A DNA stretch of 64,000 nt from JACCZX01 sp963729165. Lineage in GTDB: Bacteria > Pseudomonadota > Gammaproteobacteria > Burkholderiales > Burkholderiaceae_F. Made by a program: the position numbers and the translations under genes. This document shows positions 1 through 9,019 of the stretch, one piece after another. Every line of letters starts with the position of its first letter. Position 1 is the first letter of the stretch. Location of the stretch: positions 62,001-126,000 of the forward strand of contig CAVSMM010000012.1 of assembly GCA_963729165.1 (NCBI GenBank), read 5' to 3'. The notes under the pieces are model-generated. The model searched no databases and was not told the origin of the DNA. It worked only from the letters and a program-made list of their open reading frames with translations.

Positions 1-350
1 ACACGATGAAGCAGGAGCCGGTGATCGAGCAACTGCTGCCGCTAACAGCGGACCGGCTCGCGCAAACCGAAGAGGAAAAGCGCGCCTACGCGTGGGACTA
101 CATCTACGAGCCCGATCCGCGCGCGGTGATCGACACGTTGATGGTGCGCTACGTCGAGGCGCTTATTTATCAGTCGGTTGCTGAGAACCAGGCGTCCGAG
201 CAGAGCGCGCGCATGGTCGCGATGAAGGCGGCGTCCGACAACGCGAAGAAGCTGATCGAAGAATTGCAGCTCGTCTACAACAAGACGCGGCAGGCAGGGA
301 TTACGAAGGAAATTTCAGAAATCGTCGGCGGCGCAGCCGCCGTCTCATAG
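1..350 (+). CDS. atpG: ATP synthase F1 gamma subunit, C-terminal part (5' cut by window edge)
   Basis: This is the C-terminal 115 or so residues of the gamma subunit, the central rotating shaft of F1. The open frame runs in from the window edge, so the start lies upstream. The final helix is recognisable: YVEALIYQSVAENQASEQSARM followed by an alanine-rich stretch with VYNKTRQAGITKEI and the common ending EIVGGAAA. These residues form the C-terminal helix that turns inside the alpha3beta3 ring. The gene lies 13 bp before atpD in the same direction, the conserved atpAGDC order. The Met codon at position 6 is internal, not a start. Confidence 0.97.
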   Translation, partial: TMKQEPVIEQLLPLTADRLAQTEEEKRAYAWDYIYEPDPRAVIDTLMVRYVEALIYQSVAENQASEQSARMVAMKAASDNAKKLIEELQLVYNKTRQAGITKEISEIVGGAAAVS

Positions 351-363
351 TTGGAGTGACGCA

Positions 364-1782
364 ATGAGTTCCGGAACTATTGTTCAGTGTATTGGCGCCG
401 TCGTCGATATCGAATTCCCGCGCGATCAGATGCCGCAGGTCTACAACGCGCTGACGCTCGATGAAGACAAAACCAACAAACTCGTCGAGCAGGGCTTGAC
501 GTTCGAAGTGCAGCAGCAACTCGGTGACGGCGTCGTGCGCACGATCGCGATGGGATCGTCGGACGGTCTGCGGCGCGGCATGGCGGTGACCGACACCGGC
601 AACAACATCATGGTGCCGGTCGGCCCCGGCGTTCTCGGCCGCGTGATGGACGTGCTCGGCCGCCCGATCGACGAGCGCGGCCCGATCGAATCGGAGGAGC
701 GCCGCGGAATTCATCAGGAGGCGCCGAAGTTCGATGAACTGTCGCCGTCGGTCGAACTGCTCGAAACCGGCATCAAGGTGATCGACCTGATGTGTCCGTT
801 CGCCAAGGGCGGCAAGATCGGATTGTTCGGCGGCGCCGGTGTCGGCAAGACGGTGACGATGCTCGAGCTGATTAACAACATCGCGACCGAGCATTCGGGT
901 CTGTCGGTATTCGCCGGTGTCGGCGAGCGGACGCGCGAAGGCAATGACTTCTATCACGAGATGTCGGACGCAAAGGTCATCGTGCAGGAAGACCTGGGCA
1001 AGTCGAAAGTCGCGATGGTGTTTGGCCAGATGAACGAACCACCGGGCAATCGCTTGCGCGTTGGGCTGACCGGCCTAACGATGGCCGAGCGCTTTCGTGA
1101 CGAAGGCCGCGACATACTGTTCTTCGTTGACAACATTTATCGCTACACGCTCGCAGGCACCGAGGTATCGGCGCTGCTCGGCCGTATGCCATCGGCGGTT
1201 GGTTATCAGCCGACGCTGGCCGAAGAGATGGGCAAGCTGCAGGAGCGGATCACGTCGACTAAGGTGGGATCGATTACGTCGATCCAGGCCGTGTATGTAC
1301 CCGCCGACGACCTGACCGATCCGTCGCCGGCGACGACGTTCGGCCACTTGGACGCGACCGTCGTGTTGTCGCGCGATATCGCCTCGCTGGGCATCTATCC
1401 AGCCGTCGATCCGCTCGACTCAACTTCGCGCCAGATCGATCCGAACGTCGTGGGCGAAGAACACTACGACACTACGCGCCGCGTGCAATCGACGCTGCAG
1501 CGCTATCGCGAATTGCGCGACATCATCGCGATTCTCGGCATGGATGAGTTGTCACCCGAAGACAAACTGGCCGTCTCGCGCGCGCGCAAGATCCAACGCT
1601 TTTTGTCGCAACCGTTCAAGGTCGCCGAGGTGTTCACGGGCTCGCCGGGCAAATACGTCACGCTGAAAGAGACGATTCGCGGCTTCAAGATGATCGTCGA
1701 CGGCGAATGCGACGCGCTGCCCGAGCAAGCGTTTTACATGGTCGGCACGATCGACGAAGCGTTCGAAAAGAAAGTGCAGTAA
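364..1782 (+). CDS. atpD: ATP synthase F1 beta subunit (catalytic)
   Basis: The 472-residue product is the catalytic subunit of F1, binding ADP and phosphate and forming ATP as gamma rotates. Length is as expected (about 460-475). The Walker A loop GGAGVGKT is at residues 156-163, followed by GERTREGNDFYHEM with the catalytic Glu and Arg region. The Walker B area reads ILFFVDNIYRYT, and the segment SALLGRMPSAVGYQPTLAEE is near-invariant in proteobacteria. The DELSEED lever appears as DELSPED near residue 395. The ATG is preceded by GGAGTGACGCA, a good ribosome-binding site. The stop overlaps the atpC start (TAATG), implying translational coupling. Confidence 0.99.
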   Translation: MSSGTIVQCIGAVVDIEFPRDQMPQVYNALTLDEDKTNKLVEQGLTFEVQQQLGDGVVRTIAMGSSDGLRRGMAVTDTGNNIMVPVGPGVLGRVMDVLGRPIDERGPIESEERRGIHQEAPKFDELSPSVELLETGIKVIDLMCPFAKGGKIGLFGGAGVGKTVTMLELINNIATEHSGLSVFAGVGERTREGNDFYHEMSDAKVIVQEDLGKSKVAMVFGQMNEPPGNRLRVGLTGLTMAERFRDEGRDILFFVDNIYRYTLAGTEVSALLGRMPSAVGYQPTLAEEMGKLQERITSTKVGSITSIQAVYVPADDLTDPSPATTFGHLDATVVLSRDIASLGIYPAVDPLDSTSRQIDPNVVGEEHYDTTRRVQSTLQRYRELRDIIAILGMDELSPEDKLAVSRARKIQRFLSQPFKVAEVFTGSPGKYVTLKETIRGFKMIVDGECDALPEQAFYMVGTIDEAFEKKVQ

Positions 1783-2198
1783 TGGCGACGATTCACGTCG
1801 ATGTGGTCAGCGCCGAGGAAAGTATCTTCGCCGGCGACGCCGAGTTCGTTGCTCTACCCGGCGAGGCGGGTGAGCTCGGCATCTATCCGCGTCACACGCC
1901 ACTGATCACTCGCATTCGCCCCGGCGTAGTTCGAATCAAGATGCCGGGCAAAGCCGAGGAAGAACAGGTGTTCGTGGCGGGCGGCATTCTCGAAGTACAG
2001 CCGAACGTCGTCACCGTGCTGGCCGACACCGCCATTCGCGGCCATGACCTCGACGAGGCCAAAGCGCGCGACGCTCTTGTAAAGGCCGAAGAAGCGCGCA
2101 AGAACGCCGGCAGCGAGCTCGAGATCGCAAAGGTCGAGGCGGAAATGTCGGCACTCGCGGCGCAACTGGCCGCGATCCGCAAGCTGCGCGGCAAGTAG
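1782..2198 (+). CDS. atpC: ATP synthase F1 epsilon subunit
   Basis: The 138-residue product matches the epsilon subunit, which couples rotation of gamma to the c ring and inhibits ATP hydrolysis through its C-terminal helices. The N-terminal beta-sandwich is seen in VDVVSAEESIFAGDAEFVALPGEAGELGIYPRHTPL, including the conserved GELGI.PRHTPL motif. The C-terminal helical hairpin is Ala/Glu/Lys-rich (residues 90-138). I chose the ATG at 1782, which shares a base with the atpD stop; an in-frame extension to 1707 would overlap atpD by 75 bases and add unrelated residues. A terminator 34 bases downstream closes the operon. Confidence 0.97.
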   Translation: MATIHVDVVSAEESIFAGDAEFVALPGEAGELGIYPRHTPLITRIRPGVVRIKMPGKAEEEQVFVAGGILEVQPNVVTVLADTAIRGHDLDEAKARDALVKAEEARKNAGSELEIAKVEAEMSALAAQLAAIRKLRGK

Positions 2199-2231
2199 CT
2201 CAGGATCGCCGGCTAACGTACCGCAAGAAAA

Positions 2232-2255
2232 GGGCAGCCATCGGCTGCCCTTTTT
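2232..2255 (+). terminator. Rho-independent terminator of the atp operon
   Basis: An 8-bp perfect stem, GGGCAGCC pairing with GGCTGCCC around the loop ATC, is followed directly by five T residues. It lies 34 bases after the atpC stop and before the TonB-dependent receptor, so it separates the two transcription units. Confidence 0.9.
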
Positions 2256-2292
2256 GCTTGAAGCTTCTACCATCGCGTGAAGTCACACCGAT

Positions 2293-4383
2293 ATGCGCCG
2301 CCTTTCGCTCGCACTGTTGCTGCCCATCGCTTCCGCCTACGCGCAGGAAGGCGTTCAATCACTGGAGCGTGTTGTGGTGACGGCCACTCGCACCGAGCGC
2401 TCGCAGCTCGATGTGCCGGCGTCAACTGACGTCGTCGATCGCGACGAAGTGCGCGATACACACCTCCGAGTGAACCTGTCCGAGTCGCTGGTGCGGGTGC
2501 CTGGTCTGGTTGTTCTTAACCGCCAAAATTACGCGCAGGACTTGCAGATTTCGGTGCGTGGCTTCGGTGCGCGCTCCACATTCGGCGTGCGCGGCGTTCG
2601 TCTGTACGCCGACGGCATTCCTGCAACGATGCCCGACGGACAGGGGCAGGTGTCGCACTTTGCGTTGAATGCAGCCGATCGCATCGAAGTGCTGCGGGGT
2701 CCATTTTCTGCGTTATATGGGAACTCGTCGGGAGGCGTGATCGCTATGACGACGCGTCTGCAGCCTGGTCCGAACGAGTTCGAGATCTCTGGCGCCGCCG
2801 GCTCGTACGACACGTGGCGCGCCGGCGTCAATATCAGCGGCGGCACCGCGCCGTACGCGTACGCGATCGACGCCAGCCGCTTTTCAACCGATGGCTATCG
2901 GGATTACAGCAGCGCGACGCGCGATGTCCTCAATCTGCGCGCCGCCGCGCTCGACACGCCGCTCGGGCGTTTGCGGATAACGCTGAACGCGCTCGACATC
3001 CCGGAGGCCGAAGATCCTCTCGGACTTACGCGGGCGCAATGGCAGGAGGATCCGCGCCAGGCATCGCCGCAAGCGCTGCAATTCAAAACGCGCAAATCGA
3101 CCGAACAACAGCAGCTCGGCGCACAACTCACAGGAGACATTGCGCCGCACTGGAGTTATCAAGCCGCAGCGTGGGCCGGCCGTCGCGCGGTCACTCAATT
3201 TCAGGCGATTCCGGTCGCGGTGCAAGCGCCACCCAACCATCCGGGCGGCGTGATCGACTTCGATCGCACCTATGGAGGCGTCGATGCACGGGTGCAACTC
3301 GCTCTCGACTCAATCACGCTGACGCTCGGCGCGAACGTTGAACGCCTCGACGAAGACCGGCGCGGTTATGAAAACTTCACTTTGCAGCCTGCGCTGACGC
3401 TCGGAACGTTGGGAAGGCTGCGTCGTGATGAAAACAATATCGTCGAGTCACGCGATGTCTATGGGCAGCTCGAGTCTCGCATCGGACCCGGATGGAGACT
3501 GCACGCGGGTGTGCGTGCATCTGAAGTCGAGTTTCGGGGCGAGGATCGATTTTTTGCCAACGGCGATGATTCGGGACGCGCGCGTTACGACTCGATCAAT
3601 CCCACCGTCGGCATTGTGTATAGGCCTTCGCAGTCGAGCAGCGTGTACGCCTCGTATGGCCGTGGATTCGAGACGCCGACGCTAAACGAACTCGCGTACC
3701 GGCCCGACGGTAGCGCAGGGTTTAACACCGCACTCGAACCGGCGCGTAGCAACAACTACGAAGTCGGCGCCAAGGGCGCGGCGTCGCCAACGCTGCGCGG
3801 AACAGTCGCCGCCTTCTTCGTGGATACCAAGGACGATATCGTCGTTCGCACCAACGCGGGAGGTCGCTCGACGTTTGCCAACGCCGCGGCCACGCGACGG
3901 CGTGGCATCGAAGTGAGCGTCGGATGGGAGCCGCTTAGCGCGTTATCGTTTTATGCGTCGGCAGCGGCGATACGCGCCGAGTTTGCGGAGCCGTTTTTGA
4001 CGTGCACCGCGGCGCCATGCACGCAGCCGGCGGTGCTCGTTCCGGCGGGCAATCGGCTTCCCGGCATTCCTGCCTACACCTCGTTCATCGAGGCGGTCTA
4101 CCGTGTTCGCGAGACCGATATCACGCTTGATTGGCGTACGCAGTCGAAGATCAGGGTGGATGACCGCAATACCGACAATGCGTCCGGCTTTGGAACCGTC
4201 AACCTGGCTGTAGCCCGTACGTTCGTGGCTGGGCCGGCGAAACTGCGCGCTTTTCTAAGGATCGACAACCTTCTTAATGCGCGATACATCGGGTCGGTGA
4301 TCGTTAATGAAGCGAACGGGCGCTACTTCGAGTCAGCACCCGGCCGCACATGGTTGCTTGGACTTGATGCGAGGTTTCCTTGA
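2293..4383 (+). CDS. TonB-dependent outer-membrane receptor
   Basis: The 696-residue product is a TonB-dependent receptor for uptake of a siderophore, vitamin or similar ligand across the outer membrane. A short signal peptide (about residues 1-17, ending SAYA) is followed by a TonB box in ERVVVTATRTER. The plug domain (about 25-135) shows NLSESLVRVPGLVV, ISVRGFGARSTFGVRGVRLYADGIP and IEVLRGPFSALYGNSSGGVI, all diagnostic. The remainder is a beta-barrel with YASYGRGFETPTLNEL, typical of FecA-like receptors. The ligand cannot be read from sequence. The stop overlaps the next gene, which carries a TonB C-terminal domain, suggesting a dedicated energising partner. Confidence 0.95.
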   Translation: MRRLSLALLLPIASAYAQEGVQSLERVVVTATRTERSQLDVPASTDVVDRDEVRDTHLRVNLSESLVRVPGLVVLNRQNYAQDLQISVRGFGARSTFGVRGVRLYADGIPATMPDGQGQVSHFALNAADRIEVLRGPFSALYGNSSGGVIAMTTRLQPGPNEFEISGAAGSYDTWRAGVNISGGTAPYAYAIDASRFSTDGYRDYSSATRDVLNLRAAALDTPLGRLRITLNALDIPEAEDPLGLTRAQWQEDPRQASPQALQFKTRKSTEQQQLGAQLTGDIAPHWSYQAAAWAGRRAVTQFQAIPVAVQAPPNHPGGVIDFDRTYGGVDARVQLALDSITLTLGANVERLDEDRRGYENFTLQPALTLGTLGRLRRDENNIVESRDVYGQLESRIGPGWRLHAGVRASEVEFRGEDRFFANGDDSGRARYDSINPTVGIVYRPSQSSSVYASYGRGFETPTLNELAYRPDGSAGFNTALEPARSNNYEVGAKGAASPTLRGTVAAFFVDTKDDIVVRTNAGGRSTFANAAATRRRGIEVSVGWEPLSALSFYASAAAIRAEFAEPFLTCTAAPCTQPAVLVPAGNRLPGIPAYTSFIEAVYRVRETDITLDWRTQSKIRVDDRNTDNASGFGTVNLAVARTFVAGPAKLRAFLRIDNLLNARYIGSVIVNEANGRYFESAPGRTWLLGLDARFP

Positions 4384-4928
4384 GACGAGCGTTTGAATCC
4401 TGCCTACCGCATTGCGCGCTGATAATGACGCTGCTCCTCGGTGCATGCAGCTCGCCCGCGCCGGTTCCTTCGAAGGCGAGCGGCCCGCTGCCGGCGCCGA
4501 TCGTGACGCCTCCCGTCCAGATGGTTGACATTGCCCCTCACGCGTCTGCATCGCCTTCTCCATCGAAGTTGCGACTGGCAGCACGCGATCCGGCGCTCGA
4601 TGAATGGAAGCGCGTCGCGGCCGAAAGGGTTTATGCGGTCAATCGCGCTCAGCTGTTCGACGGCCGGCCCGAGCATCTTCTGCGGGCGGTAATCGTGGTT
4701 GAGGTTACCGTTGACCGCGAAGGCAAGGTCACTCGCTCCAAGATCCTGCGTTCCCCGGGCATCTCGTCGCTCGACGACGTGGCGCTAACCTCACTCAAGG
4801 CAGCCTCGCCGTTACCGGCGCCGCCGACGAAACTCGTCGCTAAAGGACCACTCGTCTTTTCCGAGACCTGGCTGTTCCGGAAGGACGGCCGATTTCAATT
4901 GAGAACCTTGGCGCTGCCGCAGGAGTAG
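4380..4928 (+). CDS. Lipoprotein with TonB C-terminal domain
   Basis: The product (182 residues from a TTG overlapping the receptor stop; 167 from the ATG at 4425) has a lipobox LLLGAC with Cys23 counted from the TTG, then a Pro-rich linker. Residues 90-165 resemble a TonB C-terminal domain: VVEVTVDREGKVTRSKILRSPG..SLDDVALTSLKAA.PLP. TonB normally pulls on the receptor plug using the ExbBD proton-driven motor and is anchored by a transmembrane helix. Here the N-terminus looks like a lipoprotein signal instead, so it may act as an accessory TonB-like protein. The 4-base overlap with the receptor indicates coupled translation. No exbB or exbD is nearby. Confidence 0.8.
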   Translation: MRRAFESCLPHCALIMTLLLGACSSPAPVPSKASGPLPAPIVTPPVQMVDIAPHASASPSPSKLRLAARDPALDEWKRVAAERVYAVNRAQLFDGRPEHLLRAVIVVEVTVDREGKVTRSKILRSPGISSLDDVALTSLKAASPLPAPPTKLVAKGPLVFSETWLFRKDGRFQLRTLALPQE

Positions 4929-5139
4929 CACAAAAGCATCATCGAGCGGTCGCACAACGCTCAGATGGAGCCGTTTTGCCGCTCGAACAGCCCACTTGCA
5001 CCCCGAATGTGTCAACCCGCGGCCCGCTGCGCCGTTGGAAGCTCCAGAGTCAATAAATCGGCCTTCGTCGGTTCGGCTAATGACTCAGAGCATTGCCTCA
5101 ATCGAGTCAATTTTCAACTTACCGTTTCGGGGACACAAC

Positions 5140-5472
5140 ATGAAAAAACTAGTTGCTGCATTGATCGCTTCGGCGTTCGCGACAGTCGCGTTCGCGCAAG
5201 ACAAGCCAAAAGCTGCAGATACCAAGCCTTATAGCCCGACCCCACCCGCTACTGCGCCAGCGAAAGATGCAGCGCCAGCGAAAGATGCAGCGCCTGCGAA
5301 AAAAGATGCGGCGCCGACAGCCGCCGCCGCACCGGCCGCCAAGACCACGAAAAGCACGAAGGAAATGACGCCGGAAGAACAAAAAGCCGCAAAGGACGCG
5401 AAGGCCGCAAAGAAGAAAGCGAGCGCTGACAAGAACCTGGCAGAAATCAACAAAGGCACGACGAAACCGTAA
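5140..5472 (+). CDS. Small exported Lys/Ala/Pro-rich low-complexity protein
   Basis: The 110-residue product starts with a clear signal peptide (MKKLVAALIASAFATVAFA, then QDK), so it should be periplasmic. The mature part is low-complexity: three copies of an APAKDA-type unit near residues 39-57, then an Ala/Lys-rich stretch (EEQKAAKDAKAAKKKASADKN) likely to be helical and strongly basic. Such proteins are common in betaproteobacteria but have no assigned function; phospholipid or nucleic-acid contact is possible. I chose ATG 5140 over an in-frame extension to 4996 because the signal peptide begins there. A strong terminator follows. Confidence 0.8.
   Translation: MKKLVAALIASAFATVAFAQDKPKAADTKPYSPTPPATAPAKDAAPAKDAAPAKKDAAPTAAAAPAAKTTKSTKEMTPEEQKAAKDAKAAKKKASADKNLAEINKGTTKP
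5254..5310 (+). repeat. Short tandem coding repeat (18-bp unit)
   Basis: The unit GCGCCAGCGAAAGATGCA occurs twice perfectly (5254-5271 and 5272-5289), followed by a diverged third copy with one extra codon (5290-5310). The units encode APAKDA, APAKDA and APAKKDA. Perfect identity of the first two copies suggests a recent slippage duplication. Confidence 0.85.
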
Positions 5473-5490
5473 CTCGTCGAGCTGTACACA

Positions 5491-5519
5491 AGAGCAGGCA
5501 TCGGCCTGCTCTTTTTTTT
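5491..5519 (+). terminator. Rho-independent terminator
   Basis: A 9-bp perfect stem (AGAGCAGGC with GCCTGCTCT, loop ATCG) is followed by seven more T residues. It ends the small basic protein gene and lies only about 27 bases before the chosen hemE start, so hemE needs either a promoter inside or upstream of this hairpin, or read-through. Confidence 0.92.
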
Positions 5520-5545
5520 GTGCCTTCTTGTGTTCCAATAACTTC

Positions 5546-6628
5546 GTGAGACCACAAAACGACACGTTGCTGCGCGCGCTGCTACGCGAGCCAACCGAAT
5601 ACACGCCGATCTGGTTGATGCGTCAGGCCGGCCGCTATATGGCCGAATACAACGCCACCCGTAAGCGCGCCGGCAGCTTTCTCGGACTGGCCAAGTCTCC
5701 CGCTTATGCGACCGAGGTAACCCTGCAGCCGGTTGATCGGTTTGCACTCGACGCTGCGATTCTATTTTCAGACATTCTCACCGTGCCTGACGCAATGGGG
5801 CTCGGACTCTATTTCGTCGAGGGCGAAGGTCCGAAGTTCGAGCGGCCGGTTCGTACCGAAGACGATGTCAATCGACTGGCGTGTCCGGATCCGGATAGCG
5901 AGCTGCGTTATGTGACCGACACCGTGCGCGAGGTGCGCCGAGCGCTCGGCAATCGCATCCCGCTGATCGGCTTTTCCGGCAGCCCGTTCACGTTGGCGTG
6001 TTACATGATTGAGGGCGGAGCCTCCGACGACTTTCGCTTGATCAAGACGATGCTGTATTCGCGGCCCGACTTGCTGCATCGCCTGCTTGAAGTCAACACG
6101 CAAGCAGTAACCGCCTATCTGAACGCGCAGATCGAGGCAGGTGCACAAGCGGTGATGCTTTTTGATACATGGGGCGGCGTGCTGGCCGATGGGGCGTATC
6201 AAAGTTTTTCGCTCGCCTACATGCGCCGCGTCGTCGACAACCTCACGCGCGAGCACAGCGGAGAGCGCATTCCGTCGATCGTATTTACCAAAGGGGGCGG
6301 GCTGTGGCTTGAAGAAATCGCCGCTTGCGGATGCAACGCGGTCGGGCTCGATTGGACAGTCAACCTTGGCGAAGCGCGCCAGCGAATCGGGCAGCGCTGC
6401 GCGCTGCAGGGCAACCTCGACCCTATCGCGTTGTTTGCGGGGCAGAAAGAAATTGAAGCCGCTGCAACTGATGTGCTGAACTCGTTTGGTGTACCCCGAC
6501 GCGCCGACGGCAACTGGGACGGTCACGTCTTCAACTTGGGTCACGGCATTTCTCAGTACACGCCGCCGGAAAACGTCGAGATTCTGGTCAACGCGGTGCA
6601 TACGGAAAGCCGCAAGATGCGGAGGTGA
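5546..6628 (+). CDS. hemE: Uroporphyrinogen decarboxylase
   Basis: HemE removes four acetate carboxyls from uroporphyrinogen III to give coproporphyrinogen III in haem synthesis. Diagnostic segments are PIWLMRQAGRYMAEY (substrate-binding Arg residues) and LFSDILTVPDAMGLG (catalytic Asp region), plus GFSGSPFTLACYMIEG and FNLGHGISQYTPPENV near the C-terminus. I prefer the GTG at 5546 (360 residues) because the product then starts VRPQNDTLLRALL, like the usual family start, which is about 354 residues. A TTG at 5528 adds six residues and would begin within ten bases of the terminator. No clear Shine-Dalgarno sequence is seen for either start. Confidence 0.96.
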   Translation: MRPQNDTLLRALLREPTEYTPIWLMRQAGRYMAEYNATRKRAGSFLGLAKSPAYATEVTLQPVDRFALDAAILFSDILTVPDAMGLGLYFVEGEGPKFERPVRTEDDVNRLACPDPDSELRYVTDTVREVRRALGNRIPLIGFSGSPFTLACYMIEGGASDDFRLIKTMLYSRPDLLHRLLEVNTQAVTAYLNAQIEAGAQAVMLFDTWGGVLADGAYQSFSLAYMRRVVDNLTREHSGERIPSIVFTKGGGLWLEEIAACGCNAVGLDWTVNLGEARQRIGQRCALQGNLDPIALFAGQKEIEAAATDVLNSFGVPRRADGNWDGHVFNLGHGISQYTPPENVEILVNAVHTESRKMRR

Positions 6629-6959
6629 GCGTTCACTCCGAAATGTCGGTGCGGGCTGTGGCAAAAATTGTTCAAGTGCTTGACTTATGCACAAAAGGCT
6701 GGCTCGTGAGAATTGGCGCGGCTGTCCAAGTGGTTTAGCGCGGAAACGCTGATAAAGCTGTCATAACCCTATGATTTTTAATGGGGCCTTGATTACAAGC
6801 TGGTGACATCGGTCGCGCGGAGCAGACGAGCTTGGGTAGGCCGCGGCCGGGTCCGCACGGTTTTCCACAAATTTGTCCACAGGGCGACGTGCTCCGGTGC
6901 GCCTTCATGAAATCAGGCACTTAATCGCCTTTCTTCACGCTTACCCTGATGAGCAAGTT
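6629..6959. promoter_or_regulatory. hemE-priA gap with three DnaA-box-like sites
   Basis: This 331-base stretch holds no credible gene. It contains TTATGCACA at 6685-6693, a perfect match to the DnaA box TTATNCACA. TTTTCCACA at 6861-6869 and TTGTCCACA at 6873-6881 each differ from TTATCCACA by one base. Between them, about 6760-6800, is a locally AT-rich run with short A/T tracts. It could regulate priA, titrate DnaA or belong to an origin; the sequence alone does not decide. Confidence 0.5.
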
Positions 6960-8996
6960 GTGATTGAGCCTCTGTTCGCGCAGGTTATCGTCGATGTGCC
7001 GGGCGTACAGGCTTTCGATTACTCGTTTCCTGCGGACGTTGCGACTCTCGTCGATATTGGGGTTCGATGCGTTGTTCCGCTGGGACGCAACGCTAAGGTC
7101 GGCATCGTCGTTGGATTGAATCCGCCGGCCATTGACGCTGCGAAGATCAAGGCGATTACGCGTGCGCTCACAGACGTCGAGCCGCTGAATACACACTGGC
7201 TGCAGCTCACGCGCTTCGCAGCGGACTATTACCAGCATGCATGGGGCGAAGTGGCCCTGCCTGCGCTGCCCCGTGCTTTGCGCAATGTTCCCGGGGCACG
7301 CCACGCTCAATCGTTATCGAAGCTGCGCGCACATCCCTCGCCGCAGTGGGCCGAGTCTGGGGCGCTGGATCTGACGCACACCGCGCAGCAGACGATGGCG
7401 ATCGATGCACTGGTGAACGCTGAGGGATTTACGCCGCACCTGCTGTTCGGGGTCACCGGTAGCGGCAAGACTGAGGTGTACCTGAGCGCGATTGCACGCA
7501 AGCTAGCGTCCGATCCGACGGCGCAGGCGTTGCTGCTAGTACCTGAGATCAATCTAACGCCGCAACTCGAATCGTTGTTGCGCGCCCGCTTCCCGAGCGA
7601 GCAGGTGTCGCGCTGCACAGCAATCTCACCGACACGGAGCGTGCCGCTGCTTGGCTGGCGGCGCACGAGCAGCGCGCACGCATCGTTGTTGGCACGCGGC
7701 TCGCTGTGTTCTGTTCGATGCCGCGCCTTTCGATCATCGTGATCGATGAGGAGCATGACCCCTCGTACAAGGCGGGCGAAGGTGTCCGCTATTCGGCGCG
7801 CGATCTGGCGGTTAAGCGCGCGCAGTTGCTCGACATCCCTATCGTGCTGGGTTCGGCGACGCCTTCGCTCGAGAGCTGGGCGCTGGCGCGAACCGGTCGT
7901 TATCGGTCGCTGCAATTGACTGAGCGAGTTGGCTTGCGCGGTGCGCAACAGCCCCGACCCGCTCTTGAGCTGGTCGACGCGCGCACGCACAAGCCTAACA
8001 ATGGATTGTCTGCGCCGGTTGCGCAGGCCTTGACCGACGCCTTCGATCGCGGCGAACAGTCGCTGGTATTTTTGAACCGCCGCGGCTACGCGCCGGTCGT
8101 GACATGCGAAGCGTGCGGCTGGCTCTCGAATTGCCCGCGCTGCTCGACGTTTGCAGTCTTTCATAAGCTTGACCGCTCACTACGCTGCCACCACTGCGGC
8201 TACTCCGCTTCTGTTCCGCGCGCTTGTCCGACATGCGGCAATCAGAACCTGAAGGGCGTGGGACAAGGTACGCAGCGCGTCGAGGAGACGCTGCGCGGAT
8301 TGTTGCCGGCCGCAAAGATCGCACGCCTGGATCGGGACTCAACGCGGCAGCGGCATGCCGCGAAGAAGGCGCTGGATGCCGTGCACGCGGGTGAAGTTGA
8401 TGTGCTCGTTGGCACGCAGATGATCGCGAAGGGCCACGATTTTCAGCATGTTTCGCTGGTCGTCGTGCTCAACCCCGACGGTCAGCTAGCCTCGCATGAC
8501 TTCCGCGCTCCGGAGAGATTGTTTGCGACGTTGCTGCAGGTCTCCGGCCGCGCAGGGCGCGCCGGATTGCAGAGTCGAGTGCTGGTGCAGACGCGGTTTC
8601 CGAATCCATCCACTGTTCGCCGCGCTCGCGCGTCACGACTACGCGCAATTTGCCGAAGCGCAGCTCGCGGAACGCCAGGCGGCCAGCATGCCGCCCGCCA
8701 CGCATCAGGCACTGATGACCGCCGAGGCGCGCACGATGGAAGCGGCGCTCGACTTCTTGCGAACGGCGCGCGAACAGGCGCTCAACGAATTCGCGGCGGC
8801 TGCGTCGCGCGTGCGCCTGTTCGATCCGGTCCCGATGTCATTGCAGCGATTAGCGGGCGTGTCGCGCGCGCAATTGCTGATAGAGGCAGACCACCGTGCC
8901 CAACTGCACACGCTACTGGGCGCGTGGCTCGCCGCGGTGCGCAACCGGCGCACCGCGTTGCGGTGGAATATCGAAGTCGATCCGCTGGAGTTGTGA
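6960..8996 (+). CDS. priA: Primosomal protein N' (replication restart helicase), two frame breaks
   Basis: PriA is a 3'-5' superfamily 2 helicase that reloads the replisome at stalled forks. The three segments together give a normal length (about 680 residues). Segment 1 (frame of 6960) has the N-terminal DNA-binding domain and Walker A in LLFGVTGSGKTEVY. Segment 2 has IDEEHD, the zinc-binding cysteine pairs (CEACGWLSNCPRC, CHHCG, CPTCG) and the helicase segments TQMIAKGHDF and QVSGRAGR. Segment 3 holds the C-terminal domain, ending at 8996. A base seems missing near 7605 and one extra is present near 8606. The encoded sequence is family-like right up to both joins. The GTG at 6960 is the likely start. 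Confidence 0.9.
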
Positions 8997-9019
8997 AGTG
9001 GGCGCCGAAGCGCAGCCAG

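Noticed and set aside
5768..6694. Minus-strand frame opposite hemE
   Set aside because: Antisense of a conserved gene; no family features, no ribosome site.
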